A stretch of DNA of 64,000 nucleotides, from positions 89,472 to 153,471 of the forward strand of contig JAHLJZ010000058.1 of the NCBI GenBank assembly GCA_025602915.1, written 5' to 3'. The translations under genes were made by a program, and so were the position numbers. Shown one piece after another: positions 24,801 to 37,918 of this stretch. Below the pieces are notes generated by a model. It had not been told where the DNA came from, did not search any database, and saw nothing but the letters and a program-made list of their open reading frames with translations. Positions within the stretch are counted from its first letter, which is position 1, and each line of letters starts with the position of its first letter. The DNA comes from Paraphysoderma sedebokerense. Taxonomy: Eukaryota > Blastocladiomycota > Physodermatomycetes > Physodermatales > Physodermataceae.

Positions 24801-25743
24801 ATCCATCAAGTTCGATATTTGAGGTATGCTTCGATATGTTTTGAAATGGGACATGAGTTGAAGAACAGCCTAAGAAATTCTCCGTCAGCGGCTGCATGAT
24901 TTAAAGAGAGAATAATATAAGACGGCAACCTGATGCAAACTTGCGACATCCTTGTATTGCTTACGCTGCGCCATCATTTTGAGTTGCTCGACTGCCGACG
25001 CTGCACCACCAAATATTCAGTCAATTCTGCTGTCTGAGGCAATTACCAGCGCCCTCGGAAGATATACGAAATACAAACAAAGCATCTGAAGTCGCTTCAA
25101 CACGGTTATTGACAGAGTTAAATGCTTCTTCGCATAATCCAAACTCTTGATATCGCGAGTAATATCTTGAACGATCCGTTCTGATTCGACACATTTTCCT
25201 TTAATATCCTTTATCTGCTCAAATAAATCCTGCAAAGTAAAATATAAATTTTGTGGCTCTTAAACAAGGCTCACCGCCACATAACAAGGCCAGCGATGCC
25301 TGAATGCATCAAAACTTCGCCGACAAGATATCCACATACCTGAATTGCTTGTTTGGTTGCTTGTAATTCTGCAGCGCTGCTTTGGCCTATATCAGTCTGT
25401 GCTCGGACGAGGTCCTTAATTTCTTTATCTAAAATACTAATTTTCCTCTGAAGTCTCGCGAGCACTTTGTCCACATTCGATAGTGAGTGTTCTATTTGTT
25501 GAGGCATAACAGAATTTGATTATTACAAATCAGACGAACTGAATATTAGCAGACAGCCAATAGGAATTACATTGAAGGGTGGGGACAAGAACGGACAAGG
25601 AGCAGCGTACCATTTGGGAATATTTGGTTGATGTAGTCTATGGAATCGAAATCGGATGTATCCAAAGGATCCTTTGTTTTGAGAACAGTGGATATTGCCT
25701 CATCCACATCTGCCGTGAGCTTCATAGGACTGTCTGTCATCAT
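21888..25743 (-). CDS. VPS53: GARP complex subunit VPS53
   Basis: Eighteen exons, the first 25743-25611 and the last 22271-21888, sum to 830 residues (human 832). Conserved blocks follow the human order: [20 protein letters not shown] at the N-terminus, the coiled coil with [14 protein letters not shown] and [33 protein letters not shown] mid-protein, [13 protein letters not shown] and [28 protein letters not shown], and [12 protein letters not shown] near the C-terminus. VPS53 is a subunit of the Golgi-associated retrograde protein (GARP) tether that captures endosome-derived vesicles at the trans-Golgi network. The last 75 residues are unusual: a Gly/Ser/Asn-rich tail ending in [20 protein letters not shown]. 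Start taken at the first of two adjacent ATGs. Divergent from RRN3. Confidence 0.95.
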
Positions 25744-26480
25744 CTTGATGAAGGATCTTATCAGTTGCTGCACCGATGTGACCTATTTTGATTTCTAGTG
25801 TGCCTTGGCTCCAGTGACCAGTCCTTCTGACCTCGCGACCCGACCATTGCGGACTTGGTTCAAAGTCTCTCTTTCGCTCATTATGATATAATCATATAGC
25901 TTCTGATTAGATCGATTTCTCAAATATGCTAAGCCACTTGGATTATAGATTCAACTTGCTCTGAAAGCAATAGCCAGTTTAGACTGCTGATTATTGTACA
26001 CGATGCATTAACATCAGCTGTCTTGCAATGTCGGATAATGAGAAAAGTATTGTTAACAAATTTTCAAAGCAACTTTCCCTGTGAATTCGGTCAGTCGCTC
26101 TCAATATGTACAGCATAGCCCGATCCATTGCACATATGGTCGACCGAGTAGTAGCTATTAAAAGAAGCTATCATTATATAGCCAAAACTATTTGATGTGT
26201 ATCGAAATCCTTGAATTATCAAATCGACAAAATATCGCATTTCGAGAAGAGCGAAGTACTTGATTTTCCGTTATTACAAATGAATTTATGCCGAAAGAAG
26301 GCAATTGAAGGACATATTCTCTGGCTAGCAACGAATCACGTGGAAGAATTTTCTCGGGTAAACATAAGCTTGCCTGTCTTACGGGTCTTAAGCGTTGCAA
26401 TTGATACACTGTCTCCTTAATTGGCTTCGTTGTTCCTACATACTCTTTTGGCTGTATATGAGCTTCTGTGAACTGTAGAT
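25744..26480. promoter_or_regulatory. Divergent upstream region of VPS53 and RRN3
   Basis: This is the 737 bp between two divergent start codons. Short frames at 26188-26420 have no recognisable motif. The 5' UTRs and promoters of both genes must lie here; no individual element can be named. Confidence 0.5.
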
Positions 26481-28782
26481 ATGGTGTCTTTGAAGTCTAC
26501 TTCTCCCCACCAAGAGGACTTTAATGCTGAAATGTCCAATTTGAATGGAGAATTGGAGGAAGAGGAAGTCGAGATTCAAGATCAAGCATTAGACAACGAT
26601 GGCGTCCCCATTAGCAATGAATTCATCTCAGAAGATGCACTAAAGCATAAAAGTACCGTAATGATGATGGTTTCGTTCATTTCAAATGCTTTAAAGCAAA
26701 AGGCGATGGTATGACTTTTCTTTCAAAATGAATGACCGCTTCTTATATAGCCCTTCCCATATTTGTATTGATCGTTTACTAACGTTGTTTGTTGTTTATC
26801 AGGGCAATCAAACAAACTATGAAGAATTGATCAATGAAGTGAAAGCTTTAAATGATGTTACAGATTCCACTGGTTGCTATAAACTGCGGCAATGGCTAGA
26901 ATCATTCTCTCAAACAGTTTCATTATTAAATGGATCATGTTCGAAGCTTGTACACAAAATTCTCTATCTGGATTGGCAGAAGAAGGATGAAGCGGTCGCA
27001 GAGGTGTTTGTGCATTTCATGGGAAATTTGGTGAGCGCCCAAAGTCACTATGCCGTGATGTCATTGAGTAGTTTGGTTGTTCGATTAAGACATGGTAAGC
27101 TGTACTTGATTGTGATATCAATGTGTGACAGTGTATTTTGACTGATAAATGACTCTCTATCATTACAGCATCCAATTCAACTGTTGACTCCGCTATCGAA
27201 TTAAATCGAATACTCAAAGCCCTTCGCAATGTCTTATCATTAATACCCACTGGCCCTACGTTGCTTATGCCGCAGCTTTCCAAATACTTCCCTCATAAAT
27301 CAAAATCAGTAGACTCGCATATCAATTATACCCGAAATTGCCTACATTTGATTGAGGTTGTGCCAGTTTTGCGAGACCAAATTTTGAGTATGATTGTGGA
27401 TCGATGTTTACAAATTGACGTACGTTTAAATCAAATAGCATTCCGACAATATCTCACATGCTAACATTGTGCTTCTATATTACTCAGGTCGAAATACAAA
27501 TTGAGGTAGACGAGTTGGAGACCGAGCAGATAGATCAGTTTCAATCCTTGATGTTTCAGATGGATGCGTTGAAAGAAGGCCACAAGCAACTGATAGATGA
27601 AGGAAGTGACGATGATTCTGATGCCGAAGCAGAAATCACCGTTTTGAATGTGAAGGAATTGGTGGATAAACTTGATGCTATGTTGAACTGTCTGTTCGAC
27701 TACCTCACCGAATCACTTCAAACTTTATCCCCTCACGATGTTGACGAACTTTACACTCTGTTCCTGCATATCTTTGAAAAGTCCATTCTACCGACCTTTA
27801 AATCCAGATATACTCAATTTCTCTTGTTCCTCTTTACGTCATTTCACCCTTCATTTCCGGACAATTTCTTGGGACTATTGGCATCCAAGATTCTCGACAC
27901 ATCTCTTCCGTCTGTGATTCGAATTTCTTCCGCCCTATACATGGCGTCCTTTGTCGCTCGGGCAAAATATATTGACCCACATTCCGTTCGTGATACGCTC
28001 AGTCTCCTTGTCTCGTGGTGCTTAGCTTATGTGGATAGAAACGAGTGGATGCTAAGCTCTGGAAGCGGCAATGGAGGATTCGTTCCCGATGTTGAAAGGT
28101 TCGGTGTATTCTATGCTGTGGCGCAGGCTGTTTTGTATGTATTTTGTTTCAGGTGGCGGGAGTTAGTGAACAATGTTGATGATGCCGATGACGATGGTGA
28201 CTTGAAGGGGAGGCTTCAGAATGATGGTGGACTGAAGGGTTTTGAGCGTGTCATTCTGTCCAGATTCAATCCTTTGAAGGTAACTACTGTTCTTGTCGCT
28301 GGCATTTTGACCAATATCTCTAATGCATTTTCGAACAGATTTGCTCCTCTTCTGTCGTTTCCGAGTTCGCACGGATTACCCATTCATTAGACATTCTCTA
28401 CTGCTATAGTATCATTGAACGAAATAAGCGCATATACCTCCCCACATCAGCATACTCAAAATTCGGAACCTCATCTTTAGACTCTTTCTTTCCTTTCGAC
28501 CCGTACAGACTCCCTAAGTCATCGAAGAATGTCACGTCACTGTACAATGAATGGGCGGGTGACGATGAAAGCGAGATTTGTGAGGACGAGAACGATATCG
28601 ATAGAGACGAAGAAGTGAGCATGTTTGTTGAAGGAAGTACACTAGAAGTAAAGACGTTGGATTTGGACAAAATGAGTATTAGTCCATCTCCAGGACAGAT
28701 GCAGGAAAGATTACTCATGAATTTGAGCACTTTCCGTGTATCAATGGGATTGTCGGGACATCAACAAATGGGCGCGCGATAA
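26481..28782 (+). CDS. RRN3: RNA polymerase I initiation factor RRN3
   Basis: Five exons (26481-26708, 26803-27094, 27169-27419, 27488-28279, 28339-28782) give 668 residues (human 651, yeast 627). The protein is a HEAT-repeat factor. Typical RRN3 features are the NYEELINEV and LRQWLESFSQ helices near the N-terminus, an internal acidic loop (DEGSDDDSDAEAE, about residues 300-312) where the family has its acidic loop, the RISSALYMASFVARAKYI block, and SRFNPLKICSSSVVSEFARI followed by NKRIYLP near the C-terminus. Rrn3/TIF-IA binds Pol I and brings it to the rDNA promoter under growth control. It is followed on the same strand by ESF1, another ribosome-biogenesis gene. Confidence 0.92.
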
Positions 28783-29344
28783 TGCGGTCTTTTGTCACTG
28801 ACTGCATGGACTTGAAGTCTTTTTGCAAGATTGTCCATTTTACATATATAGTTTGTAGGATAGTGAAGTGAAAGATGAGATGTAATTACGGCATAACATA
28901 GTGATCCCTAAACGTGTAATTTTTAATCAATATGGGATTAAATCATTAGTTTGTACTCTATCTTGGACAAAATGTGAAAAAAATTCGACTTGAGCTTGTC
29001 TCTTGTCTCTTTTTGGAATAATAGAACCCACGTTTAGAATTTGTAGAGAACTATGGCCTGCGATGCACTCTTTTAACTCTATATTTTACAAACTTTTCTC
29101 CTTTAACAATCTTGATATAATCACTCAGTATAAACCAGATTACTAATTTGATCCCGGAGTTATTCCTGGATTTTACTGCAAATTAAGGATCGGTATTCGC
29201 TCTCTTTGAAGTGGAATGCAACGCGAACCCTGGCAAGTTGCCCTGGTAACGAATGCGTGTCGTAAACAAAGTGGTCGAGACAATTACTTCCTCTTTGCCA
29301 TCATACTTTGAACTTAATAGTCCTTTGTTCCTAGTTGATTCAAA
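28783..29344. other. Intergenic region RRN3-ESF1
   Basis: AT-rich 0.56 kb spacer between two co-oriented genes. No coding region seen; it should contain the RRN3 3' end and the ESF1 promoter. Confidence 0.6.
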
Positions 29345-32341
29345 ATGGCACCTCTTGTACCATCTGGCTCCAAACAGAAACCGAAAGCATCGGCTTCCAA
29401 GGTGAAATCAAAATCAAAATCCAAGAAAGACTCGTCAAAGTCGAATCCTCATGTCGAGTTCGAAATGAATTCGATACCGATTACCACCGATTCGAGATTT
29501 AGTCATGTCCACAATGATCCGAGATTTATGCGTCCTAAGAAGAAGGATACAAAGGTCAAAATTGATAAACGGTTCAGAGAGAAATTAGAAACTCTAGGGC
29601 AAGAAATGAGTAAAAGTGGTCGTATGTAGAGATATTTCATTCATCACCTTTGATGCTGGAAAAGGAAAGCTGACGTTTTTTTTCCTGCAACTATTGGTTA
29701 ATTTAATATTTGGTTTGTAATTGCGATATTTGCTAATTATTAGCCAAAGTCGACAAGTACGGGCGACCGCTGGCGCAGTCCAAAGAGGAAGATTTAAAGC
29801 GATTTTACAGAATGAATGATTCCGATGATGATTCCGAATCAGATGGTGATATTGAAAATGATGAAACTGTTCAGGATAGAGTTGAAGCACATCAATCCGA
29901 GTCTGCATCTGAAGATGACCTCGAAGTTCGCGCGAGTGACAGTGAAACTGACGGCGATGAATCTGCTGTAGATGAAGAAGTTGATGACGAAGCGACTTTC
30001 GATCCAGCCAGAGGCGAAGGTCTGATTGAATCGTCTTCAGATGAAGAAGAACATTTCGATTTCGATGCGGAAGGAAGTATGGAAGAAGAAAGCGAGGATG
30101 AAGATAATGTTCCTATAGGAGACGAAACTAGAAGATTTGCTGTGGTTAATATGGATTGGGACAACTTGAAGGTAAGCGATTGCATGACGTACACTTCTCT
30201 AACATGAGTGTTACTGATAAGTCTTGCTATGGTGACGAATAGGCAACGGATTTATATAAAGTTTTCGATTCGGTTAAACCTCAGGGCGGTTTAGTTAAGA
30301 GTGTTACAATCTATCCATCTGAGTTTGGCAAAGAGAGATTGACACGAGAAGAAGTGGAAGGACCGCCCGCAGAACTGTTTAGACAACCATCATCAGCCAC
30401 ATCTTCGCGGGAACCTCCAAATGGCATCGATGATTTTTCGTCCTCTTCCGATCTCTCTGACGACGATGAAGAATCGCTGCTCAAGGACGATGATGGGCAG
30501 GATTATGATCCACATGCATTGAGAAAGTACCAACTCGATCGATTGAAGTATTACTACGCCGTAGTTGATTGTGATACCGTCGACACTGCTTCGCATATTT
30601 ATAAAACTGTTGATGGAACCGAATTCGAGAAGACTTCAAATTTTTTTGATATAAGATTTGTACCTGATGCCATGACATTTGATGAACAACCCAAAGACAA
30701 AGCGACGGACGCTCCAATGGCATACAAGCCTGCGGATTATGTGACAAAGGTATTGCATATTCCCTTTGGTTTTCGCACTCTTCAATGTATACTGAACCTC
30801 ATTTCGTAACTTAGGCGCTCCAACACACTAATGTTAAATTGACTTGGGACGAAGACGACCCTGATCGAACTCGTATCACCAAACGAAAAATCACAGCCCA
30901 AGACATCAAAAATTTAGATTTCAAAGCCTTCCTAGCTTCCGACTCTGAACACGATTCAGATCAAGGTCATAATTCAGACCCCGAAGAATCAAAGGAAGAA
31001 ATAAGAAATAAGTACAGGGCATTGCTTCTTAGTGGAGGAGGTGATGGGGACGATGAGGATAAAAAGGGAGGAATGGAAATGGAAATTACTTTTACTCCTG
31101 GATTGGAGGATGGAATAGAAGAGTTGGTGAAGAAGAAGAAAGAGAAGAAGACTAAAGTGGAAGAAACCAGTATTGAAGCATACCTAAGAAAGGAGAAAGA
31201 AAGGAAGAAGAAGAAAAAGATGAAGAAGCTGCAAGCTGAGCCAAATGATGATGTTGAAGCAGAAATAGAGGGAGCGTTGTCGAATGAAGTAGTTGAAGAG
31301 AATGGTATGTCGCACTGCTGAGTCTTACTTTTACCTGGACTAAGTTGACAGATGTTACAGCGGAATCAACAGCGGACTTTGGATTCGATGATCCATTCTT
31401 TAAGCAAGATTTAGATGTTGATGAGGCTGAGTTTATGGAGAAGAAGAAGCTGAAGAAAGAGAAAAAGTTGGCGAAAAAGAAGAACGAAGTGGATGATGGT
31501 AATCCATTCTCTTCAGTCATTCTCTCCTTGTCGCGTCTTCGCTGATGTCGTAGAGACTTTGTTACTTACGATGACGTGAATTGTTTCTTATCCGAATCTC
31601 TATAGTGTCTACCCCCGCTGTCACAGATTCTGAACTGGCTCTCCTTCTACTGGACGACAATAATAACGACACAACAAAATCGCACTTCGATTTACGAGAA
31701 ATTATGAAAGCGGAGAAAGCAGAGAAATCTAAGAAGAAGAGAAAAAACAAGAAAAAAGGCAATAAAGAAGAGGAAGAAGTCAAGGATAATTTTGAGCTTG
31801 ACCTGAATGATAATAGATTTGCAGATATGTTTGATAGTCATTTATTCACGATTGATCCCACCAATCCGAAGTATGTTTCCTCCATTATTTCAATCTTTTG
31901 TCTTCATATCTTCATTTTATCCGGGTTTTTTTCTTCATTTACGTGTTTTCGGGTCTTGGCCAGTTTACATGAAGAATTCTACTCACTGCATTCTCTTCTT
32001 TGTATCGCCAATTATTATCATCTTACAGCTTCAAGAAGACCAAAAATATGTCTAAATTATTGCAAGAACGATCAAAACGAGTTTTGTCGAAATCTGAATA
32101 CAACGAGACTAATAAACCCAAGAGCCTAAATCCAATAGAGAAATCTAGTCACAATAGCGAGAATGAAAAACGGACATTGAGTTCATTGGTTGACAAAGTA
32201 TGTACTGTTGTGTCTGATGTCGTTAAGACTGTGGAGACAATGCTAACTATGGCGCTCTGCACATTTTCTCAGGTTAAACGAAAAGCTGCTTTACCAGAGG
32301 ATGTTAAGAATGGATTTGGAAAGCGAAGGAAAATGAATTAA
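29345..32341 (+). CDS. ESF1: Pre-rRNA processing protein ESF1
   Basis: Eight exons (29345-29621, 29744-30171, 30243-30749, 30815-31304, 31352-31498, 31606-31870, 32029-32197, 32273-32341) give 783 residues. The N-terminal DSRFSHVHNDPRF block and RFREKL, the long Asp/Glu tract, RRFAVVNMDWDNLKATDLY, GGLVKSVTIYPSEFGKERL, YDPHALRKYQLDRLKYYYAV and KLTWDEDDPDR are all diagnostic of ESF1. The C-terminal third is Lys/Glu-rich with NUC153-like MSKLLQERSKRV near the end. ESF1 is a nucleolar factor needed for early cleavages of the 18S rRNA precursor. The intron at 31305-31351 is only 47 nt. Confidence 0.95.
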
Positions 32342-32887
32342 TCAAGTTGGATAAATAGCTGAGTCGATGAATTGGCGGGCAGCCGTTCGTGCTGCACTAT
32401 AGAGCTAGCCATGAAGTTATAACCTGTAAATCTGGACCAAGTCCTTAATATAATCTATATTTTAATGTTGCAGAACACATTCATGGCATGAATTTAATAC
32501 AGATTATTACCATGTATTTAATATACTTAAAGGTCAATGATCGTGCGAGGCTGATCATGATTGTCATGGAACCCTCAACATTGTTCCAGCCCAATGGAAA
32601 ATCTCAAATCGATGCAATGACGTTTGACAACGGGATATGTGCATCCACCCCATACAACACTTTATATAGTTGCAAGAAGCTGAATATCCCCTGCAAAGCA
32701 AGGCCAGTTCCCACCATCTTCCTCGTCATCGTCGCCGTCATCATCCCCCTCCTTTGAACAGGGAAGTCGGTTCAGTCACGCTGTCCCGCTGTCTCTTCCA
32801 CCGAGTTACGTAAACCACCAGTGCTTCTCTTCCAGACAAGATTACCTTTCGATATCTTTTCAAGTAACACAGGAGAGAGCACAAAAC
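32342..32887. other. Intergenic region ESF1-G6PD
   Basis: Half a kilobase between co-oriented genes. A short frame at 32488-32757 has no family resemblance. C/T-rich sequence just before 32888 may be the G6PD core promoter region. Confidence 0.5.
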
Positions 32888-35083
32888 ATGTCGGCCCACG
32901 ACTCTTCTACCCCTACCTCCCCGACTATCGATTCCAAAGAGTATATGACTATCGTCGGTGAGTTGTAATTCACGTTCAGTCCCTGGTTCATCCTCGCGTG
33001 CTGTTGAAATTGCTGTCTTATTGGCACAACAGTCTCATGATGTTGATGATAGACCATAGATAGATTATAGAGCATGTTTGTTTGGTGCGGTACATGTACT
33101 GACTGCTTTTGTGCCATCTATGACTTCTTATTCTGAACCCATTTTTGTTTACGAACATGTCTGTCGTCACATGAAATTCGATTTATCCAAACCACCTCGA
33201 ACTTCTCGACCGTCATCAACGTTGTGGAATCGATCTCTTTCTGGTTACCGTTGGATGTATTATACCATTCTGGTGTGTGCTTTATATGGGAAATGTTAAC
33301 TACGCCACTGTCTTGCATCGGGTGAATTTGGTGCGCCTCAAATTATATTACGATAGTTCTTGGAGCATCAGGGGATTTGGCCAAAAAGAAAACCTACCCT
33401 GCTCTTTTCTCTCTTTACAAACATCATTTTTTACCTTCTGGAACCCAAATTATCGGTTACGCCCGTTCCCATCTTTCCCGCCAGGACTTCCACTCGCGCA
33501 TCTCGAGTCACATCAAAACCAGTTCTGACGCCGACAAGTCCCTGCTGAATTCCTTCCTATCTATTTGTCATTATATGGATGGACAATATGATTCTGCAGC
33601 AGATTTTCAAAAACTTAACTCTGCAATTCGTGAGTATGAAAATAAAGACGAAATGGGAAATGGACGAGACAAGAAGAACAGGATCTTTTACATGGCTTTA
33701 CCTCCTAGTGTATTTATTCCTGTGGCAAAGAATGTGAAAGAGCAGTGTTATGCTACTGAAGGTTGGAATAGACTGATCGTTGAAAAACCGTTTGGCAAGG
33801 ATTTGCAAAGTTCCAGAGAACTGGGAACAGCTTTGTCTGCATTATGGACCGAAAAGGAGGTTTGTCGTCCCTTTCGTCCCTCGGCTTCTTGGATTTCTTC
33901 TACTTGTCATTGCCGAATTGTGTCATTCATATCTTTAGTGCTATGTTAATTAATTTCATTATCGACTTTTTGTTTAACAGGTTTACAGAATTGATCACTA
34001 TCTCGGTAAAGAAATGGTCAAGAATCTCTTCATTATTCGTTTCGCCAATGTATTCTTCTCATCTGTATGGAATCGAGATTGTATTGAAAATATTCAAATC
34101 ACATTTAAAGAGAAGATTGGAACAGAAGGTCGTGGCGGATATTTCGATGAATTCGGAATCATAAGGGATGTCATGCAGGTTTGTATATTTTGGACTCGTT
34201 TCTATCGATACACTTTCTAGCACGATGTTTAATCAATTATATATAGAACCATCTCCTACAAATACTCTCCATCATCGCCATGGAACGACCAGTTTCCATT
34301 TCGGCCGAAGACATCCGTGACGAAAAGGTCAAAGTGCTTCGTCAAATTCCACCAATCAAGCTCAATGAAATGATTCTGGGTCAATACACCGCTTCCACTA
34401 CGGACAAAGCCAAAAGTAAGGGATACTTGGACGACGATACCGTACCGACAGGAAGCTTGACACCGACTTATGCTGCCGCCGTGTTACATATCAGAAATGA
34501 CAGATGGGAAGGCGTACCATTTATCATGAAGTGTGGCAAAGGTGAGGCTAAATTGACTCTTCCCTTCTATCTAGCTAGCTTTGCTGACGTTGCGGTTTTC
34601 TATTTAGCTGTCAATGAACAAAAAGCCGAAATCCGTATCCAATTCAAAGACGTACCCGGGACACTTTTCCCCAACCCACTTTCTCGTAACGAACTCGTTA
34701 TTCGAGTTCAACCCAACGAATCAGTTTACCTCAAACTCATGAACAAACACCCAGGACACTCATACACCCCTATTATTTCTGAGCTCGATTTATCTTATAA
34801 CGAACGGTACACTCACATTCGTATTCCCGATGCCTACGAGTCTTTGATTTTAGATGTGTTGAGGGGTGACCAAGCTAATTTTGTGCGTGACGATGAATTG
34901 GATGCCGCTTGGAAAATATTCACACCCGTTTTGGATGAAATTGAACAAAAGAAGGTGAAACCAGAGGGATACGAGTATGGAAGTAGAGGGCCCGAAAGTT
35001 TGGAAGGGTACTTGAAGAAATGGGGTGTCGTGAGAGATAGACAAGAATATGTTTGGAAAAAGGATGAAAAAAGTAAAATGTAA
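32888..35083 (+). CDS. ZWF1: Glucose-6-phosphate 1-dehydrogenase
   Basis: Five exons (32888-32957, 33357-33859, 33981-34178, 34247-34541, 34608-35083) give 513 residues (human 515). The NADP-binding loop [10 protein letters not shown] lies at about 27-36, EKPFGKDL at about 166-173, and the substrate-binding signature RIDHYLGKE at 194-202. It catalyses the first step of the oxidative pentose phosphate pathway, making 6-phosphogluconolactone and NADPH in the cytosol. The first intron is 399 nt, several times longer than others here. The fourth intron (66 nt) is a multiple of three and open in frame; it is identified because [12 protein letters not shown] across the junction matches the family. 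Convergent with SQR. Confidence 0.97.
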
Positions 35084-35577
35084 GTCGGGGAAACCGGAAA
35101 AAAGACAGAAACCATATGAAGTTGGTTGGAATTTTGTATGTCTGTTTGGTGCCTTTTGAGAAGGGGTTAAATCGTTGCATGCATGTAGGTTTACCGCGAA
35201 TGTCAAGTTTAAAAAATTTTTTATGTAATAATTCTGATTTTGCGTCGCTTTCAACTTATCGTTATATTCTCACAATCGCCTATTGGTGAATCGCAAACTT
35301 GTAGTTTTTTAAAATAAAAAATTGTTGCAAAATTGTAGTACCCAAATTCGAGCACGTATATTATAGCTTAATCTTCATGACGCTGTAACCGATTCGCAAA
35401 TTCGAATTCGTTTATTGAGTATCATTTTGAATTGATGACGGGATTAAAGATATACACTATAACAATAACAAACCACAAGTAAAAGTAAACTACATTGAAA
35501 TTTTCCATTGTATAATTTACAAACATCTATCTCCTTTTGTGAATTTCAAGCTTCAATGGGACGACAAGACGATAGAT
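35084..35577. other. Convergent 3' intergenic region
   Basis: About 0.5 kb of AT-rich sequence between the ends of the G6PD and SQR genes. No gene recognised. Confidence 0.6.
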
Positions 35578-37684
35578 TTATTGCGAAGAGGTCGGAGTAT
35601 TCCAGAATTCTCTGAAAAAGGAGGGTCCCTTCCATCTACCTTTTACCAATCCGTGCCAGTATATTTCGGGAATTACCTAAAACGAATTATGGGTTAGATG
35701 AAGAAATTCTATGCTGGAAATTTAAATCACGCTAATTAACAACAAACCTCGCTAGTTAAGTAATACATTGAACTTCTTTCTTTTCCTTGATCCACGGGAA
35801 ACGTTTCTTGAGGCTGGCCTGTAAATCCGCTAAATTCTGCTAATATCAATTTACCCCTTCCCGTAACGAGAGGGCAAGAAGTGTAGCCATCGTATTTGGC
35901 ACGAGGTGTAGCTCCAGACATGACGGCAAGGAGGTTACTTTCCAGAACCCCTGATTCAGCGGCAACGGCGGCAGCAGTTTTGGAAGTGGGGACAGAGGAT
36001 ACGTCTCCGAGGGAGAAAATGTTGGGGTACTAGTTGTGTTTTGATGATGTAGGCAAGACGAAAGTGAATGCATGGAATTAGTGAAACAGCGCCATAGACA
36101 TAAGTGGGCAAGGTGAGATAAATTACCTTGTTATGTTGTAGGGTTTCTTTATTCACGTCTACCCATCCAGCAGCATCACTCAATCCACTTTCTTTCACCC
36201 AAGCAGGGGGGCCCTAAATGTAATGCGTCAGTTCAACGTCGGATAAAACGAAACAGCCCAAATGGGATAATGGGAGATACAAGAGGCGCTGAAAAAATAT
36301 ACCATAGGCGGGGTAACGTGCAAAAGGTTGTATTCAACCTTGAGTTCGTCTTGATCAGCTTCCGCTTTATTTGGATTGACATTTTTAAATGTGGCAATTT
36401 TGTTGGCGGCATCGATAGCGGTAAGGTCATGGAAGAAATGGGGTTGAATATTACGCGAAGTATAGACTATTGTATCGTTTGTAACGTCAAGTTCGATTGA
36501 AATGATAAGCAATGAATGAATTATGAGATTAAGTCATGAACGTTCAAGCAAATTCTCGGAGAATGGACATACCATCAGTCAAACTGTTGGCATACTTGTC
36601 AATCGCAAAGATCTTTCCAATGCCGGAATAGAATTGCACATTGACTTGATCTCTCACATTCTTTTCACGAAACTGCTCTTCCGCAAGATACATGATTTTT
36701 TGGGGTGCACCAGCACATTTGACCGGCGTTGATGGCATTGTGAAACTATATTCAGCCAATGTGAAAATATTAGAGATTAGAATCGGTGTAAATGAAAATG
36801 TAGCTTTAAGTGAAAGTTTGACTTACATAGCATTCCCCTTGTTTGTGGTATTAATGAAATCCCATGTCTTTTGTACACTACCCGCGTCATAATTACTGGT
36901 TACCCCATCTTTACCTAACGCTTCCGGCAAACCTTTTATCTTGTCCCAGTTTGTCTGGATACCAGTTGCAATCACCAGGTAGTCATATTTGATCTATGAG
37001 GGATGGCGGTTCGTCGTGTTAGTCAAAGGCGCGAACTTGCAACAGAACCGACGAACCAAGAAATCGGAAGACTAGATGAAGCACTGATGAAGCGTACCGT
37101 CTGGCCACTTCCCAGCTTGACAAGTTTATTTTCAGGGTCGACTTTTACGGCCTTGTCTTTGATCCAATCTACTTCTTTTGGTATCAACTCACTATTTGTT
37201 CAGTTCGATTGTTAATGTGACGGACCACGGTCAATGGAAGGGTACAGCTGAAACTACGTACGAAGTGGGTTTAACAGAGTCTGAAAAGGGCTTGACTCCC
37301 CCACCGACTGTTCCATACCACCAAATGAATATCTTTAGTATCAAATATTTGCTACAGAATGAAAGGGCAAAGGCAGCGGGAAGCTGAAATCATACCAAAT
37401 GTCCATAGTGGCTGACTGTTTTTTTTGAACAAAAAGCGCAATATCAATGGGTAGATGCGAGTCAGACTTGGGGCAGATAGGGAATGTGAGCTGCGGCAGA
37501 TGACATACTAGTAGTGTTTTTCACTGGGTTCAATGATTGCCAGTTTTTCACCCTTCAGGATTGGAGCGAGGGAGTTGCTCACACTGAGGCCACCGCATCC
37601 GGCGCCGAGCAAGACGAGTTTGTAGGCCGAGGATGCTTCGGAGGCAAAAGAGCGACGCAGGGAGGAGAGCAAAGGTGCGGCCAT
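35578..37684 (-). CDS. SQOR: Mitochondrial sulfide:quinone oxidoreductase
   Basis: Ten exons (37684-37509, 37415-37396, 37307-37262, 37191-37098, 36993-36827, 36745-36573, 36466-36303, 36213-36127, 36029-35748, 35676-35578) give 435 residues. An N-terminal basic, Ser/Arg-rich segment looks like a mitochondrial targeting peptide. The FAD-binding GAGCGG motif is at residues 27-32, followed by YYQPLWTFVGGGVK, the ATGIQ loop, PVKCAGAPQKIMYLAEE carrying a redox-active Cys, a second Rossmann region and IFSLGDVSSVPTSKTAAA near the C-terminus. SQR oxidises hydrogen sulfide and passes electrons to ubiquinone at the inner membrane. The second exon is only 20 nt. It is followed downstream by G6PD in convergent orientation. 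Confidence 0.95.
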
Positions 37685-37918
37685 AGAGTGCAATCTTGTT
37701 ATTCTATATGTTACTGTTGTTGTGGAATGAATGTATCTATGTATGTGTCTGAATTCCGGCAGAAGAGAAGGAAGAAACCAGAGCACGCGTCGGCCAATCA
37801 CCGCGCGTCCCTGTCCTGTCTTTGTCCCGCCATTTTCGCTTTCCTCTGCCTTACGTAATACATGTGATATGTGTGGTATGCTTACATAATCCATTCCCTC
37901 TACTACAGTCCGACACTC